Notes under the pieces: model-generated
Told to the model about the DNA's origin: nothing
What the model saw: only the letters and a program-made list of their open reading frames with translations
Database searches by the model: none
NCBI GenBank assembly: GCA_964019165.1
Contig: OZ025273.1
Coordinates: 108,501 to 172,500, forward strand
DNA length: 64,000 nucleotides
Source: Mastigias papua
Taxonomy: Eukaryota; Cnidaria; Scyphozoa; Rhizostomeae; Mastigiidae
Direction: 5' to 3'
Part shown: positions 12,403-23,099 of the stretch, one piece after another
Layout: each line of letters starts with the position of its first letter
Numbering within the stretch: the first letter of the stretch is position 1
Made by a program: the position numbers and the translations under genes

Positions 12403-13541
12403 TTGATCCCTGCGCAGCAGGATCCTCCATCAGCTATCTCACACAGCTCCTCTGAAAACCAAGGGTCAGGTCTTGGACATAGGAAAGGGATTGTGATCGC
12501 GTCTTTGAACGTGAATAACCTTTTACTTCAGATCGACAAGATCTGTACCCTCGTAAAGGATCTTGGGATACACATTTTGGCAATCAATGAAACAAAATTT
12601 GATGAAAATATATTCACGATGATCTTGTCAGTATTGAGGGCTATACGATTAGAAGACGTGATCGCAACCGCCATGGTGGTGGGGTAGCTATTTAAATAGG
12701 GACTCTATTTAGGATAAATATAAACTCCATAATGATCTCCCCGTGTTATCTTTGGAAACCATATACATGGAAGTCAAGCCAGTGCGAGCCATCCCTTTCT
12801 TCATTCTGGCCTGCTATCGCCCCCTGATGCATTTTCCAACACTTTTAACGAAGTTAAAAACAACTTAAAATTTTTAGACAATGAGAACAAAGAAATCACT
12901 CTTTTGGGAGATACAAATTGCGATATCTTGCCTAATTTGAGGAAAGGGGACTGTGCTGGAGCCTGTGCTAACCTTCCTACACACTCGTCTAGATTGTTAG
13001 ACGTCTGTGATCTTTTTGGATTTCAGCAGCTAATTGACAGGGGTACAAGGGAAACTTTAACATCTAACACCCTCATAGATTATATTGCGACTACAAATAA
13101 ATCAAATATTGTCATGTCTGGTGTGCATGAAACAAGCATCATTGATCACTATATGGTGTATTGTGTTAGAAAATTTCGTGGTGCTTCTAGAAGACAACAT
13201 AAAAACATTTCAACAAGGCAACTCGAAAATTTCAACCCTGCTGACTTTATAAACGATCTGCTTTCAATTGACTGGAAATGCATTGTCAATAACAACGACG
13301 ATGTTAACCTTGTCATTGAACAGTGGACTTCTTCATTCTTACTGATTCTTGAGACACATGAACCATTTCACCAAAGACGTGTCTCAGAAAAGTTCTGTCC
13401 TTGGTTCACGAAGGATCTTAAGCTTATGTCTGCTGCTAGAGATAAGTTGAAGAAACAAGCGGTTTGCTCAAACTCTGAAATATTGATGCAAGTCCATCGG
13501 CAAATGCGCACCAAAGTTACCAAACTTAACACAGAGTCTAA
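12403..13541 (+). pseudogene. APE-type endonuclease domain of the LINE
   Basis: The domain is in two pieces (12403-12687 and 12904-13541) separated by about 215 bp without a continuous frame. Visible catalytic-type motifs are ASLNVNNLL, AINETKFDE, LLGDTNCDI and IIDHYMVY. These correspond to the Asn, Glu, Asp/Asn and Asp-His residues of AP-endonuclease folds that nick target DNA for retrotransposition. The linker after it (FCPWFTKDLK) is typical of CR1/L2 proteins. The frame runs into the MITE at TCTAAG and resumes on its far side. Confidence 0.85.
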
Positions 13542-14287
13542 GGCCCTGTTTACACTGGAACGGATCCAAACACGTATGGATCCAAGACGGATCCATTCCA
13601 ATTTTTGCTAGAATTTACACTGGATCGGATCCAAATCGGTCCCCATTTACACTGGGAACTGAGATGGAACAGTTCCACTGGGATTGCATCGCTTGAGAGC
13701 TACAAACGAGGTCACCGGCTGTTTTCGTGCGAATCACTGATTTCGATTGAGAAGTTTTCACCCCCTCACTGCTTTGTTGGCCCGAGTTTGGTCCAAATAT
13801 TTCCAATGCGAGCTTCCAATGGCGAATCCTATGCTGAACACAGAGCAAAGCAACAGACTGAAGCCAAACATTTAACGTGGCAGCCATATTCATTACCAAA
13901 ACAAATATTTGTATTCATTTCAGGTTTCGTGGATCCATGATTTAAAGTACTATCAAATTGTCAAGCAAAATACGGTGGTTGAGTGCTGCGGTTGAAATCA
14001 GGGATAAGTGGTTGTAACATGGCAAACTGTCATATTAAATCTGCCTCGAGATGAGAAATTTCATTGTCTCGTATACAATCTGTACCAGTTCGGATCCGTT
14101 CCAGCAGTTTACACTGGATCTCAACTGGAACGGATCCAAACGGGTACACTTTGGAGAGTGGTCCCAAACTGGTACGGATAGCGGATCTGCACCGGTACGG
14201 ATCCAACAGTTCCAGTGTAAACGGGAAGCCTATCTGTACCCATACTGGTATGGATCCGTTTGGTTCGGTTCCAGTGTAAACGGGGTC
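13542..14287. mobile_element. Harbinger-type MITE, 746 bp, TAA target duplication
   Basis: The termini are GGCCCTGTTTACACTGGAAC on the left and, on the opposite strand, GACCCCGTTTACACTGGAAC on the right. TAA is duplicated at 13539-13541 and 14288-14290. Removing the element restores the LINE frame through GAG TCT AAG CGT GAG, which confirms the boundaries. A 3-bp TAA duplication with GGCC-like ends fits the PIF/Harbinger superfamily. The interior is full of gatcc-rich variants of the terminal motif and has no transposase. Confidence 0.9.
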
Positions 14288-14290
14288 TAA

Positions 14291-15972
14291 GCGTGAGTAT
14301 CTTTCAAATAAGATTGCTTCACATAATGGAGACCTTAAAAGCACATGGAAGACCATTAATTTTGTTTTGAACAAAAAATCAAAATCCACGCAAAGAGCAT
14401 CCCTTGATGTCGAAGGAAAGCAGGTTTGCGACAATAAAGCCATTGCAGAATCGATGAAAGATTTTTCAAAAAGTCAAAAAGTCCTTGGGTTTTGGCACAG
14501 ACAGTATTGCCAATCATTTCTTTAAAATTGCACTTCCTGTCATCGGTGAATCACTTTGCAACATTTTCAATCTTTCTATAGCAACTGGTGTATTCCTAGA
14601 TTGTCGGAAAATTGCTAGAGTTGCCCCCATTTTTAAAAGTGGTCAATCTGATGATCGATCAAATTATAGGCCGCTTTCAGTGCTCCCTTTCTTTTCTAGG
14701 GTATTTGAAAAATTGATTTTTGACCAGTTTTATGAATATCTAGATAAAAACAAGCTCATTAACTATAAACAGTCAGGGGTTAGGTCCTTGCACTCTGCTG
14801 TCACTTGTCTGCTGAAGTCTACAAATGACTGGTATGTTAATATGGACAAAGGTAGAATCACTGCTACAGTATCTATGGACTTGAAAAAGGCATTCGATAC
14901 TGTAGATCACGATGTTCTACTCCAAAAGTTAGAAAAGTATGGAGTGATTGGCCTTGAACATACCTGGTTTTCCTCCTACCTGAAAAACAGGCGGCAGCTT
15001 TGTAGAGTGAATGGGGTAGCCTCAAATATGGAAGAAACAAAATGTGGAGTTCCTCAAGGCTCTTGCCTTGGGCCCCTTTTATTCCTCGTATACATAAATG
15101 ATCTGCCATTTTCTCTTAAAAACAGTGAAGTAACGATGTATGCCGTTGATACCAGTATATCATATCCTTCCAAGAATATCCATGAGCTTAATGACACCCT
15201 TGACAGTGATTTAGACTCCTTAAAACAGTGGCCTGAAGGTAATAAGCTGTCTCTGAATGTAATCATAACACAAGCAATGGTTATAGGCTCTAGACCTAAT
15301 ATCAAGAAGATATCAGACAAATCAGTAACAACCCCGACTTTCACCATTGGCAACTCACATATAGATGTTGTAGATAATGCGAAATACTTGGGAGTACAAC
15401 TTGATAAACATCTTGTGTGGGATGAGCATACTAAGGTTTTACGTTCAAGGATTTCTCACTCTATGGGTTTCCTAAAATATGCAAAGAAATTGCTTCCAAA
15501 GCACACCATGAGTCAGATGTATAGAGGTATCGTTGAGCCCCATTTTAGCTACTGTTGCTCTGTGTGGGGTATCTGTGGAGACTATCGCCTGTTAATGCTA
15601 CAAAAATTACAAAATCTTGCAGCGAGAATAGTTACAAACAGTAGCTATGATGCACCAGCAGCATACTTGATATAAGAGCTCAAATGGCCGACAGTCCACG
15701 ATATGATCAAACAAGAGACGGCTACCATTGTTTTCAAATCAATAAGTGGTCTCGCACCCACTTACCTCTCTACTCTATTCAGGAGAAACTCGACACGGGA
15801 CAATCTAAATTTGAGAAATTGTGAGAATGACTTACTTGCTCCACGAACGAAAACAAGCAATGGTCAAAAAGCATTTTCATTCCGTGGAGCAAAGGTTTGG
15901 AATGAATTAGAACATGAGATCAAGCTAGCCCCCTCTCTGTCTTCTTTTAAATGTAGACTGAAATGTAAATAG
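14291..15972 (+). pseudogene. reverse transcriptase of the CR1/L2-type LINE
   Basis: Fingers and palm motifs are clear: SNYRPLSVLPFFSRVFEKL, then SMDLKKAFDTVDH (motif A), CGVPQGSCLGPLLFLVYIND (motif B), then MYAVDTSI where the family has YADD. The first catalytic Asp of motif C is thus Val, which should abolish polymerase activity. A TAA stop at 15673-15675 separates the main frame (14485-15675) from an in-frame C-terminal block (15703-15972) with GAKVWNELE. The N-terminal linker before 14485 is open apart from a probable frameshift near 14470. Confidence 0.92.
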
Positions 15973-16160
15973 CTTTTAGTTTTTCATTTATTATAATTTA
16001 ACGTTGTAAATATTCCTTTTTATTTAAGTAGCATTGTAAATAGGTTTTTCCACGGCCCCCTTAAAAGCAGCCACTCTTGGTTAATGGGGCCACCGTGATT
16101 AAAAAATTTAAAATGAAAAAACAATTTTAAATGACAATTAAAATGAAATGAAATGGTCGT

Positions 16161-16217
16161 TATCCCACGTTTCATACTCTGACAAGTTTCGGATGTAAAA
16201 CGTTTTCAGTATGCTAA
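16161..16217 (+). ncRNA. degenerate hammerhead ribozyme of the split Penelope-like element
   Basis: The arms CATACT and AGTATG flank CTGACAA...GTAA, which corresponds to the CTGACGA...GAAA core of the intact copies. The core G8 is A and A13 is T, so it should be inactive. Both stem I arms are still perfectly complementary. Confidence 0.7.
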
Positions 16218-16250
16218 AAGAATGTTCCTGCATTTTCTTGCTATAGTGAA

Positions 16251-16560
16251 ATAACTAAATGAAAGTAAAAACCATGACATAAAATGAAAAGAGGAGAATA
16301 AATAGTGGGTACATATAGAATAAACCAGCCAACTGAAGTAAATAATGCTACTATATGTCTACTTCCTTAACATTAAGGCACCCGGGGTGTGAAAGTGTCC
16401 AGCTTATGTTGCCAGAAACTTTCACGTGTCCTACCCCACCCAATACGTTTATCAATTACAGTGATACGAATGTCTTCCACGAACCCATGATGTCCTTCGT
16501 TCTGTTAACTTTGTTCTATCATTGTTTTCTCTCTACCCCGGTGGGACAGTAGGTATCAGC
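16251..16560. other. no feature recognised
   Basis: This sequence follows the Penelope-like end. I see no coding or repeat structure beyond AT-rich DNA. Confidence 0.35.
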
Positions 16561-16838
16561 TTCTCCAACACCTTTTTCTCTTATGCTAACTATACTTTCC
16601 CCTCCATTCAGTTTTAAAGTGCTATCCATTGTAAGTCCTGTCTCATTGTGTAAAGAGCTCTATTGTTGTAAGTTAATTAGATATTGTTCCTTTGTTTTTA
16701 TCGTTATATATGCGCTGTATGTACCGGGAATGTTAGAACTGACGAAGGCTTGTGCCGAAACGTTTTAACAGTTGGAATTTTCTCTTGAGGGTCTATTTAT
16801 TTCTTTAAAAATTTCTTTGTCATTGGAGCTATTTGAGC

Positions 16839-16840
<2 letters not shown>
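16561..16840 (+). mobile_element. possible pseudo-LTR of a second Penelope-like family
   Basis: The stretch contains CTGACGAAGGC then GCCGAAACG at 16739-16762, the common signature at the ends of Penelope-like elements, with partial complementarity between tgttagaa and ttttaaca around it. It runs directly into a (TA)n array. No coding region is visible, so the family is uncertain. Confidence 0.4.
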
Positions 16841-17056
<216 letters not shown>

Positions 17057-17167
17057 ATCAGTAATGATGACGATTCTAATCGAAACGTTTACTGAAAGGA
17101 TAGTATATTTGTGGATTATTCTTTTTATGTAATTTCTATACATCGTGGATGCGGCTTAGGATTAGTT

Positions 17168-17332
<165 letters not shown>

Positions 17333-17347
17333 GTGTCTATATGTCGT

Positions 17348-17773
<426 letters not shown>

Positions 17774-17834
17774 AAAAGTCTGTTGGTACTACAGAACTTC
17801 ACTACAGCACGAAAAAGCGGTACCATGTTTTAAC

Positions 17835-17877
17835 CATACTGAAAAGCTTTTTTTCGTCCGACACTCGTCAGAGTACG
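17835..17877 (-). ncRNA. type I hammerhead ribozyme, core intact
   Basis: On the minus strand: CGTACT, then the core CTGACGA, the stem-loop GTGTCGGAC, GAA, a four-pair AAAA/TTTT stem III, C, then AGTATG. Stem I pairs CGTACT with AGTATG with one G-U. All conserved core positions (CUGANGA and GAA) and a UUC cleavage triplet are present. Hammerheads are known in Penelope-like element termini. Self-cleavage is predicted, not shown. Confidence 0.82.
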
Positions 17878-18002
17878 AAACGTCGGATAGCGACCGAAAG
17901 GTGAACCGAAATTTATAGCCAGATATACGGGTACTCGTGATATGATGAATAATGTGTCCAGTTAGCCATATGATTGGCCTCTTGGCACCTATTCACCATT
18001 GT

Positions 18003-18970
18003 TTACTTGAAGAGTCCAAGTGAAAAAACGAACTCTTTTTGTTTACACAAGACTGGGTTTTGAGTCTTTATGTAAACTGATTCCAAAACACTTAAATGAA
18101 AGGACGATCTTGCTTGCCCAATGATCCGAAAATTATCGTCTGAATATGTATTGGCGCATTCTGGGTTTCTAATGAGATGTTGTCCTATGGTCGAATCACT
18201 TTTCATTTTAGAATTAGAGTTTTTACACATACGAGGTGGCTGTTCCCTTATTGTAGTGTTTTTCTTCCTGATGCTCGTGGGTATATGTTGTTTTATTCTG
18301 TCAGCTAGTCTCTGCATAGTGCGTCCTACGTACCGAGCTTCACATCGGCACGAAAATTCATAAACTACACAACTTTTTGAGTGGTAGGAACGCTATCTTT
18401 TTTAGCAGATGGTAGCATGACCTTAGTATTGTAGACCACACGAGGTTTCACAGCGTAGAAACAGGATGTAATGGCTTTGTTAATTTGGTTTTCAAATCTT
18501 GATGAAACATTAACGATCCAGGGCAAGTTTAGGTAAACTGGGCACTTCTCAGGACCACACTGTTTTTCCGCTGCAAAGTTGGCAAGTTTTTGCTTAATAC
18601 AAGAAATAAGGACATCGTCTGGATATCCATTTTCAATGAGCAGTTGTTTTACTGTATCAAGCTCTGAGCCTAATTTAATTTTGGAGCAAATCATTAGTGC
18701 CCTGTGAACTAAGGTTTTGATACGGCTAATTTTTCTTGATTTTGGGCTGAAGGAATTCCAGCGGATGTATTGCCCTGTAAACGTTGGCTTCCTGTAAACG
18801 CTGGTGAGAAATCTAGTGCCCTCTTTTTCCACCAAAACATCTAGAAAGCTCAAGGAGTTGTTTTGCTCCTTCTCTACTGTGAAATTTAAAGCTGGATGCA
18901 GCAAGTTATGTTTTTCATGAAAACAGTCACAGTCCAGCTCGGAACTAAAGATGACGAAAGTATCGTCCAT
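18003..18970 (-). pseudogene. Penelope-like RT (C-terminal part) plus GIY-YIG endonuclease, frameshifted
   Basis: The first frame (18970-18365) starts at MDDTFVIF, the RT catalytic motif C. The sequence just upstream reads VYFRC, so the motif is CMDD rather than the YVDD of the sister copy. It continues with NSLSFLDV, YRKPTFTGQYIRWNSFSPKS and the thumb region. One A is missing from the run of six in the CTCAAAAAAG word, which shifts the frame before the GIY-YIG block. The second frame (18317-18003) carries the endonuclease C-terminus from LADRIKQH onward. Reverse transcription plus GIY-YIG cleavage is the known Penelope mechanism; this copy is dead. Confidence 0.9.
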
Positions 18971-19011
18971 ACATCTAAAGTAGACACCAGGTTTTACGGT
19001 GTTATCAAAAA

Positions 19012-19014
<3 letters not shown>

Positions 19015-19089
<75 letters not shown>
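19015..19089. repeat. (TA)n microsatellite
   Basis: About 75 bp of TA repeats marking the truncated 5' edge of the Penelope-like element. Confidence 0.98.
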
Positions 19090-19673
<584 letters not shown>

Positions 19674-19771
19674 TCATCATTGGACGGGAAGTTCATTTAG
19701 CTGAACAGCCGTGGCTCTCCATGCTTGTCTATTCTGTGCTAGTCGATATAAATCAACAAAGCTCCGGCTTT

Positions 19772-20078
19772 CTGAGCATTATATCAATCTTTCTGTTTGC
19801 ACCGAAAAAGGAGAAATCCTGGTTACTCGCTAGCTCCTGATTGTATATATTAGAGCTGCTTGATAAAGGCGAAAGCCGAAAGTGACCATAAGGTGCTAAA
19901 AACCAGGGGAGTTAAAACAAGCCACTGTGGTCTAGTGGTTACGACGCTTGCCCGGAATGCGAGAGACCCTGGTTCGACCCCAGGTGGTGGCAAATTTATT
20001 TTCTCCTAGTTTTTCTGAGCATTATATCAATCTTTCTGGTTGCACCGATAAAGGAGAAATCCTGGTTACTCGCTAGCT
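19772..20078 (+). mobile_element. tRNA-bearing repeat with direct-repeat ends, copy 2
   Basis: Direct repeat R (19772-19835, starting TGAGCATTATATCAATC and ending TACTCGCTAGCT) is followed by a spacer holding GGCGAAAGCCGAAAG (19868-19882), the tRNA-like cloverleaf (19921-19991), a short T-rich link, and the second R (20016-20078). The second R leads through tgatcgtatata into a (TA)n array. The two R copies differ at only about two positions, so the unit looks young or recently homogenised. Confidence 0.78.
19921..19991 (+). tRNA. tRNA-like sequence (GGA in the anticodon position), probably SINE-borne
   Basis: The cloverleaf is complete: acceptor GCCACTG/TGGTGGC, D stem GTC/GAC, anticodon stem CTTGC/GCGAG with loop CCGGAAT, variable region AGAC, and T arm CCTGG/CCAGG with loop TTCGACC. 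C33 replaces U33 and the variable arm is short for a Ser tRNA. It is therefore more likely the pol III head of a mobile element than a working tRNA. It is nearly identical to the copy at 17437-17507. Confidence 0.62.
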
Positions 20079-20085
20079 ATTGATC

Positions 20086-20213
<128 letters not shown>

Positions 20214-20654
20214 GCATTTCTAGGCTTCACAAACTTTTTTAAACCATATGAGAGAAAACAAGCAAAATTAAGACAGTAAAGGCCAACTCACTCTTGCAAA
20301 ATGGAATAGCACCCTGGACACTCTGGATCAAAGAATATCAGCTCTAGTTCTTTACACTATGGTTGGAAAATGTAACGACATCCATTAATCATCCAGTGGT
20401 ATTCAAAAGAGAACGATGTACTAATATGTCAAGAAATAGAAACTTTTGTTGACTTCACTTTAAATACAATATTTGGGTATATGTAATTAAGACAGATGGT
20501 AAAATGTTCTTTGCTTCTAAACAAGCAAAAGGAATAATCTACGTATCTGCAATATCTAGCATTTACCTTCAAAATTGCATTAGTTGATAGTTTTGAAATC
20601 AATAATAAATGAAAGCCAAAATTTTTTTCATCTTTATATTAGTAAAAAGGTAAA
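20214..20654. other. no feature recognised
   Basis: AT-rich sequence with no coding or repeat structure I can support. Confidence 0.35.
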
Positions 20655-20917
20655 GTAAAACGGTGAGTCCCATGTACGATTCCGTACGTTGGGGAAGTGC
20701 CCGTTAGAGGGGCATTTATCCTGAGTCACCGGCATGATGAGGTAAGATGGCCAGTTCCTTTCCTTGCCGCCTTTAACTTCCCCAGTGTCCCCACCGGGTA
20801 CCCATTCGCTGCTGGGTGGACAGTGGGCGAACATCCCAATTATGATCCGAGGGTTCTGCTTGAACCATGGATATTTTGCTCAGTAGTCAAGTGCTCTAAC
20901 CACTTGGCCACTCACCC
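20655..20917 (-). mobile_element. tRNA-derived SINE
   Basis: On the minus strand the unit starts GGTGAGTGGCCAAGTGG, a good pol III A box, followed by TTAGAGCACTTGACT and a B box GGTTCAAGC. A tRNA-unrelated GC-richer body of about 170 bp follows and ends near ccgttttactttacc. The head looks like a decayed tRNA. The GC content is much higher than the surroundings, which supports an insertion. Confidence 0.75.
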
Positions 20918-21129
20918 ATTTTATATCAGTACTGCAATTTAAACTGTAAACTTTTACATTTGAAATCTTTAGCTTGCAATAAATTTTGTTGATGAGCATG
21001 AAAGTCTATATAAGTATTCTTACTATTACTTTAGAAGCAATGGTCTCCAGAACGTTACCACAAAAGATCTAGATCATGAGGAAAAAAGTTGTAAAGCTCA
21101 TAGCAACGAAGTGGACATTGATTCACCAT

Positions 21130-21196
21130 AAAGGATTCTGATTGGTTCTTGAGAATGCCTTTTGATAGGCTAATTGCAAAATTTGCCTCTGTTACT
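21130..21196. repeat. dispersed repeat with two ATTGG (inverted CCAAT) boxes
   Basis: GATTCTGATTGGTT, a variable stretch, then TTTTGATAGGCT and AAAATTTGCCTCTGTT. The same block occurs at 53709-53774 with about 85 percent identity. It contains inverted CCAAT-box-like words. Its origin is unknown. Confidence 0.6.
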
Positions 21197-21498
21197 TCAC
21201 CATAATAAGAACAGCATGGAAAGCAAGACGCTGGTAGATCAAAACCGGATTTGTGGCCCACAATGTCGACAAGAAGGGAACTTTAGGCTGCCAGGGTATG
21301 AACAACCTCTTCGAGCCTCCCAAACCGGTGGTGAAGGGTGACCAAGTCATCGTTAGGAACACAGGGAGCTGGCGATGCCGAAGGCACCTCAGAAATTGGA
21401 GCACATGTGGTTGTGGGCTGCGGCAGTGCAGCACAGGCTTGGTAACCACAGGGCAAAGCAACCATCGAGGACAGATCCGGTATTGGGTCGGGCTCTAA
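21197..21498. other. GC-richer stretch without recognised gene
   Basis: Overlapping minus-strand open frames (21192-21510) are proline- and leucine-rich with no motif I recognise. The region may be an old transposon gag remnant, but there is no support for that. Confidence 0.3.
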
Positions 21499-22415
21499 TG
21501 CTAGGCGCACACTGGAGAAATTTGCTTAAGAAAAGTGGCCATTCGTGCCATATTGCTTAAGCAAAATTCTCCAGTGTACGGTGGTTAATCCCTAAGCAAT
21601 ATTGCTTTTCTAGCCAAAAGTAACCTATCTATCGTGTTTGATATTTTTTTCCTTTCGTGCCATTTTGCTTACAGTGTGCGGGGGTGAAAGCAATATTGCT
21701 TACAACTCTTGGAGTATAGCGCATGCGCTTTATCCATATTCTACGGTGGTAAGAGTGTGTAATAGCGAAAATCACCAGCGACTTTAAAATGAAGCTATTC
21801 CGCACAATAACTTGATATAATTATTTCCCTTACCCATGTATGTCAGATCGGCTAAGTTTATGGAAAGGCTGAAGGGAGATCAAGCTATACACCAAACTGA
21901 CGAAAAATTAGAATTTCTCAGTGCTAATCAACTTCCAAGAACCTATGGGTCCTTCCATATTTAATTTGGCCAATAAATTAAGAAAGCATCCTTGATGGTT
22001 TTTCTTAGTCCAGATTCTTCTACATACTCCTTGTTCTTAAATCAAGAGCAAACAATTGCAGCTAACTGTACAAGTCACGAGATGTCCTCAGTTTGATAAA
22101 TGGGGATGTAGCGAATGTTTATTTATCATCGCAGGGCTTGTTTGCCACCATTGTTCGAAGAATGCTGTGATCTCAACTGTACACAAGCGCATGCGCTGCA
22201 CTCCAAGAGTTGTAAGCAATATTGCTTTCACCCCCGCACACTGTAAGCAAAATGGCACGAAAGGACAAAAATATCAAACACGATAGATATTTTACTTTTG
22301 GCTAGAAAAGCAAGATTGCTTAGGGATTAACCACCGCACACTGGAGAATTTTGCTTAAGCAATATGGCACGAATAGCACTTTTCTTAAGCAAATTTCTCC
22401 AGTGTGCGCCTAGCA
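21499..22415. mobile_element. foldback-type MITE, 917 bp, TAA target duplication
   Basis: The long terminal inverted repeats (at least 230 bp each) start TGCTAGGCGCACACTGG. TAA is duplicated at 21496-21498 and 22416-22418. Each arm contains a smaller palindrome in which ACACTGGAGAA...GCTTAAG is answered by CTTAAGCAAAATTCTCCAGT. The word TAAGCAATATTGCTTA recurs inside. The roughly 450-bp centre has no transposase. The TAA duplication points to a Harbinger-like mobiliser, but the terminal bases are not GGCC, so the superfamily is uncertain. Confidence 0.88.
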
Positions 22416-22418
22416 TAA

Positions 22419-23099
22419 GAGCTTAAGACGTAAAGACAATGGTAAGTCTTTAAGGGCGGGTTTTCTGAAGGGCGCAATTCCTGGGCAGAAAACTCCTGAT
22501 AATACCATTCTAGGTCAACAGAGGGCATGAAGCATCAGCGCAAATAGGTCTTCAAATGGTTGAATATGTCCTTTTTATCAACTTGCAGGAATTCAAAGTA
22601 GGTAGCAGCAGGCCTCAGAATGAAAGCAGGCAACTAAGTAAGGTAAATCTTGGGTGTCCAGATATTGGCAATGGAACAGCGGCCAAAGTGACGCAGCTAT
22701 TGATGAAAGTTGCCACGGGAGAAGCATTCAGGAATGATAGCGGAGGCCATGGCACTGATACGGGCAATCCTGTCGCCAATTTATAACGTATGCCCATGCA
22801 AGATATGCATAGAGAGAGAGAGAGACGTCCTGCTCAATTCAATCACTACTGAATCATTGCATAAACAATAACATATATAACTACAATCATAACTACAGGA
22901 CACTAATTGATACAGAGAAACACACACCAAGATAATAGGATACGATAGGGGCACCACCACCAACGATTGACAACATCAGAGATATACAAGGGTTATTTTC
23001 ACATCTATATCATAATTAATTAGCACATACAGTTTCGCAATCACATATATTGCATCGATAAAGCAAGCTGTTGACGATCTGGCTAGTTTTTCATGTAGT
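22419..23099. other. no gene recognised; short (GA)n at about 22810
   Basis: A short agagagagagag tract is the only obvious feature. A 76-codon plus frame (22556-22786) has no motif I recognise. Confidence 0.35.

Larger units (their letters stand above)
12138..16154 (+). mobile_element. CR1/L2-type LINE, 5' truncated, inactive
   Basis: This non-LTR retrotransposon lies inside the Penelope-like element. In order it has the end of an SGNH-esterase-like domain (LHLNRTGAKLL type, here IHLNRTGAKLL, near 12230-12360), an APE endonuclease, a reverse transcriptase and a 3' UTR ending in a short (aaatg)n-like tail near 16130-16154. It carries frameshifts, a premature TAA at 15673-15675, a mutated RT catalytic motif and a Harbinger-type insertion. 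The esterase, endonuclease and RT order is typical of the CR1/L2 group. Exact clade not determined. Confidence 0.9.
11723..16250 (+). mobile_element. Penelope-like element 3' part, split by a LINE
   Basis: Positions 11723-12137 match the GIY-YIG C-terminus and pseudo-LTR of the copy at 37283-38969, starting near agactagcagacagagc. The match stops at ctggctatat and resumes at 16155 (ggtcgttatcc), running to ctatagtgaa at 16250. The gap is exactly the LINE below. The coding part is degenerate, with stop codons. The left edge abuts the 27-bp array. Confidence 0.88.
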
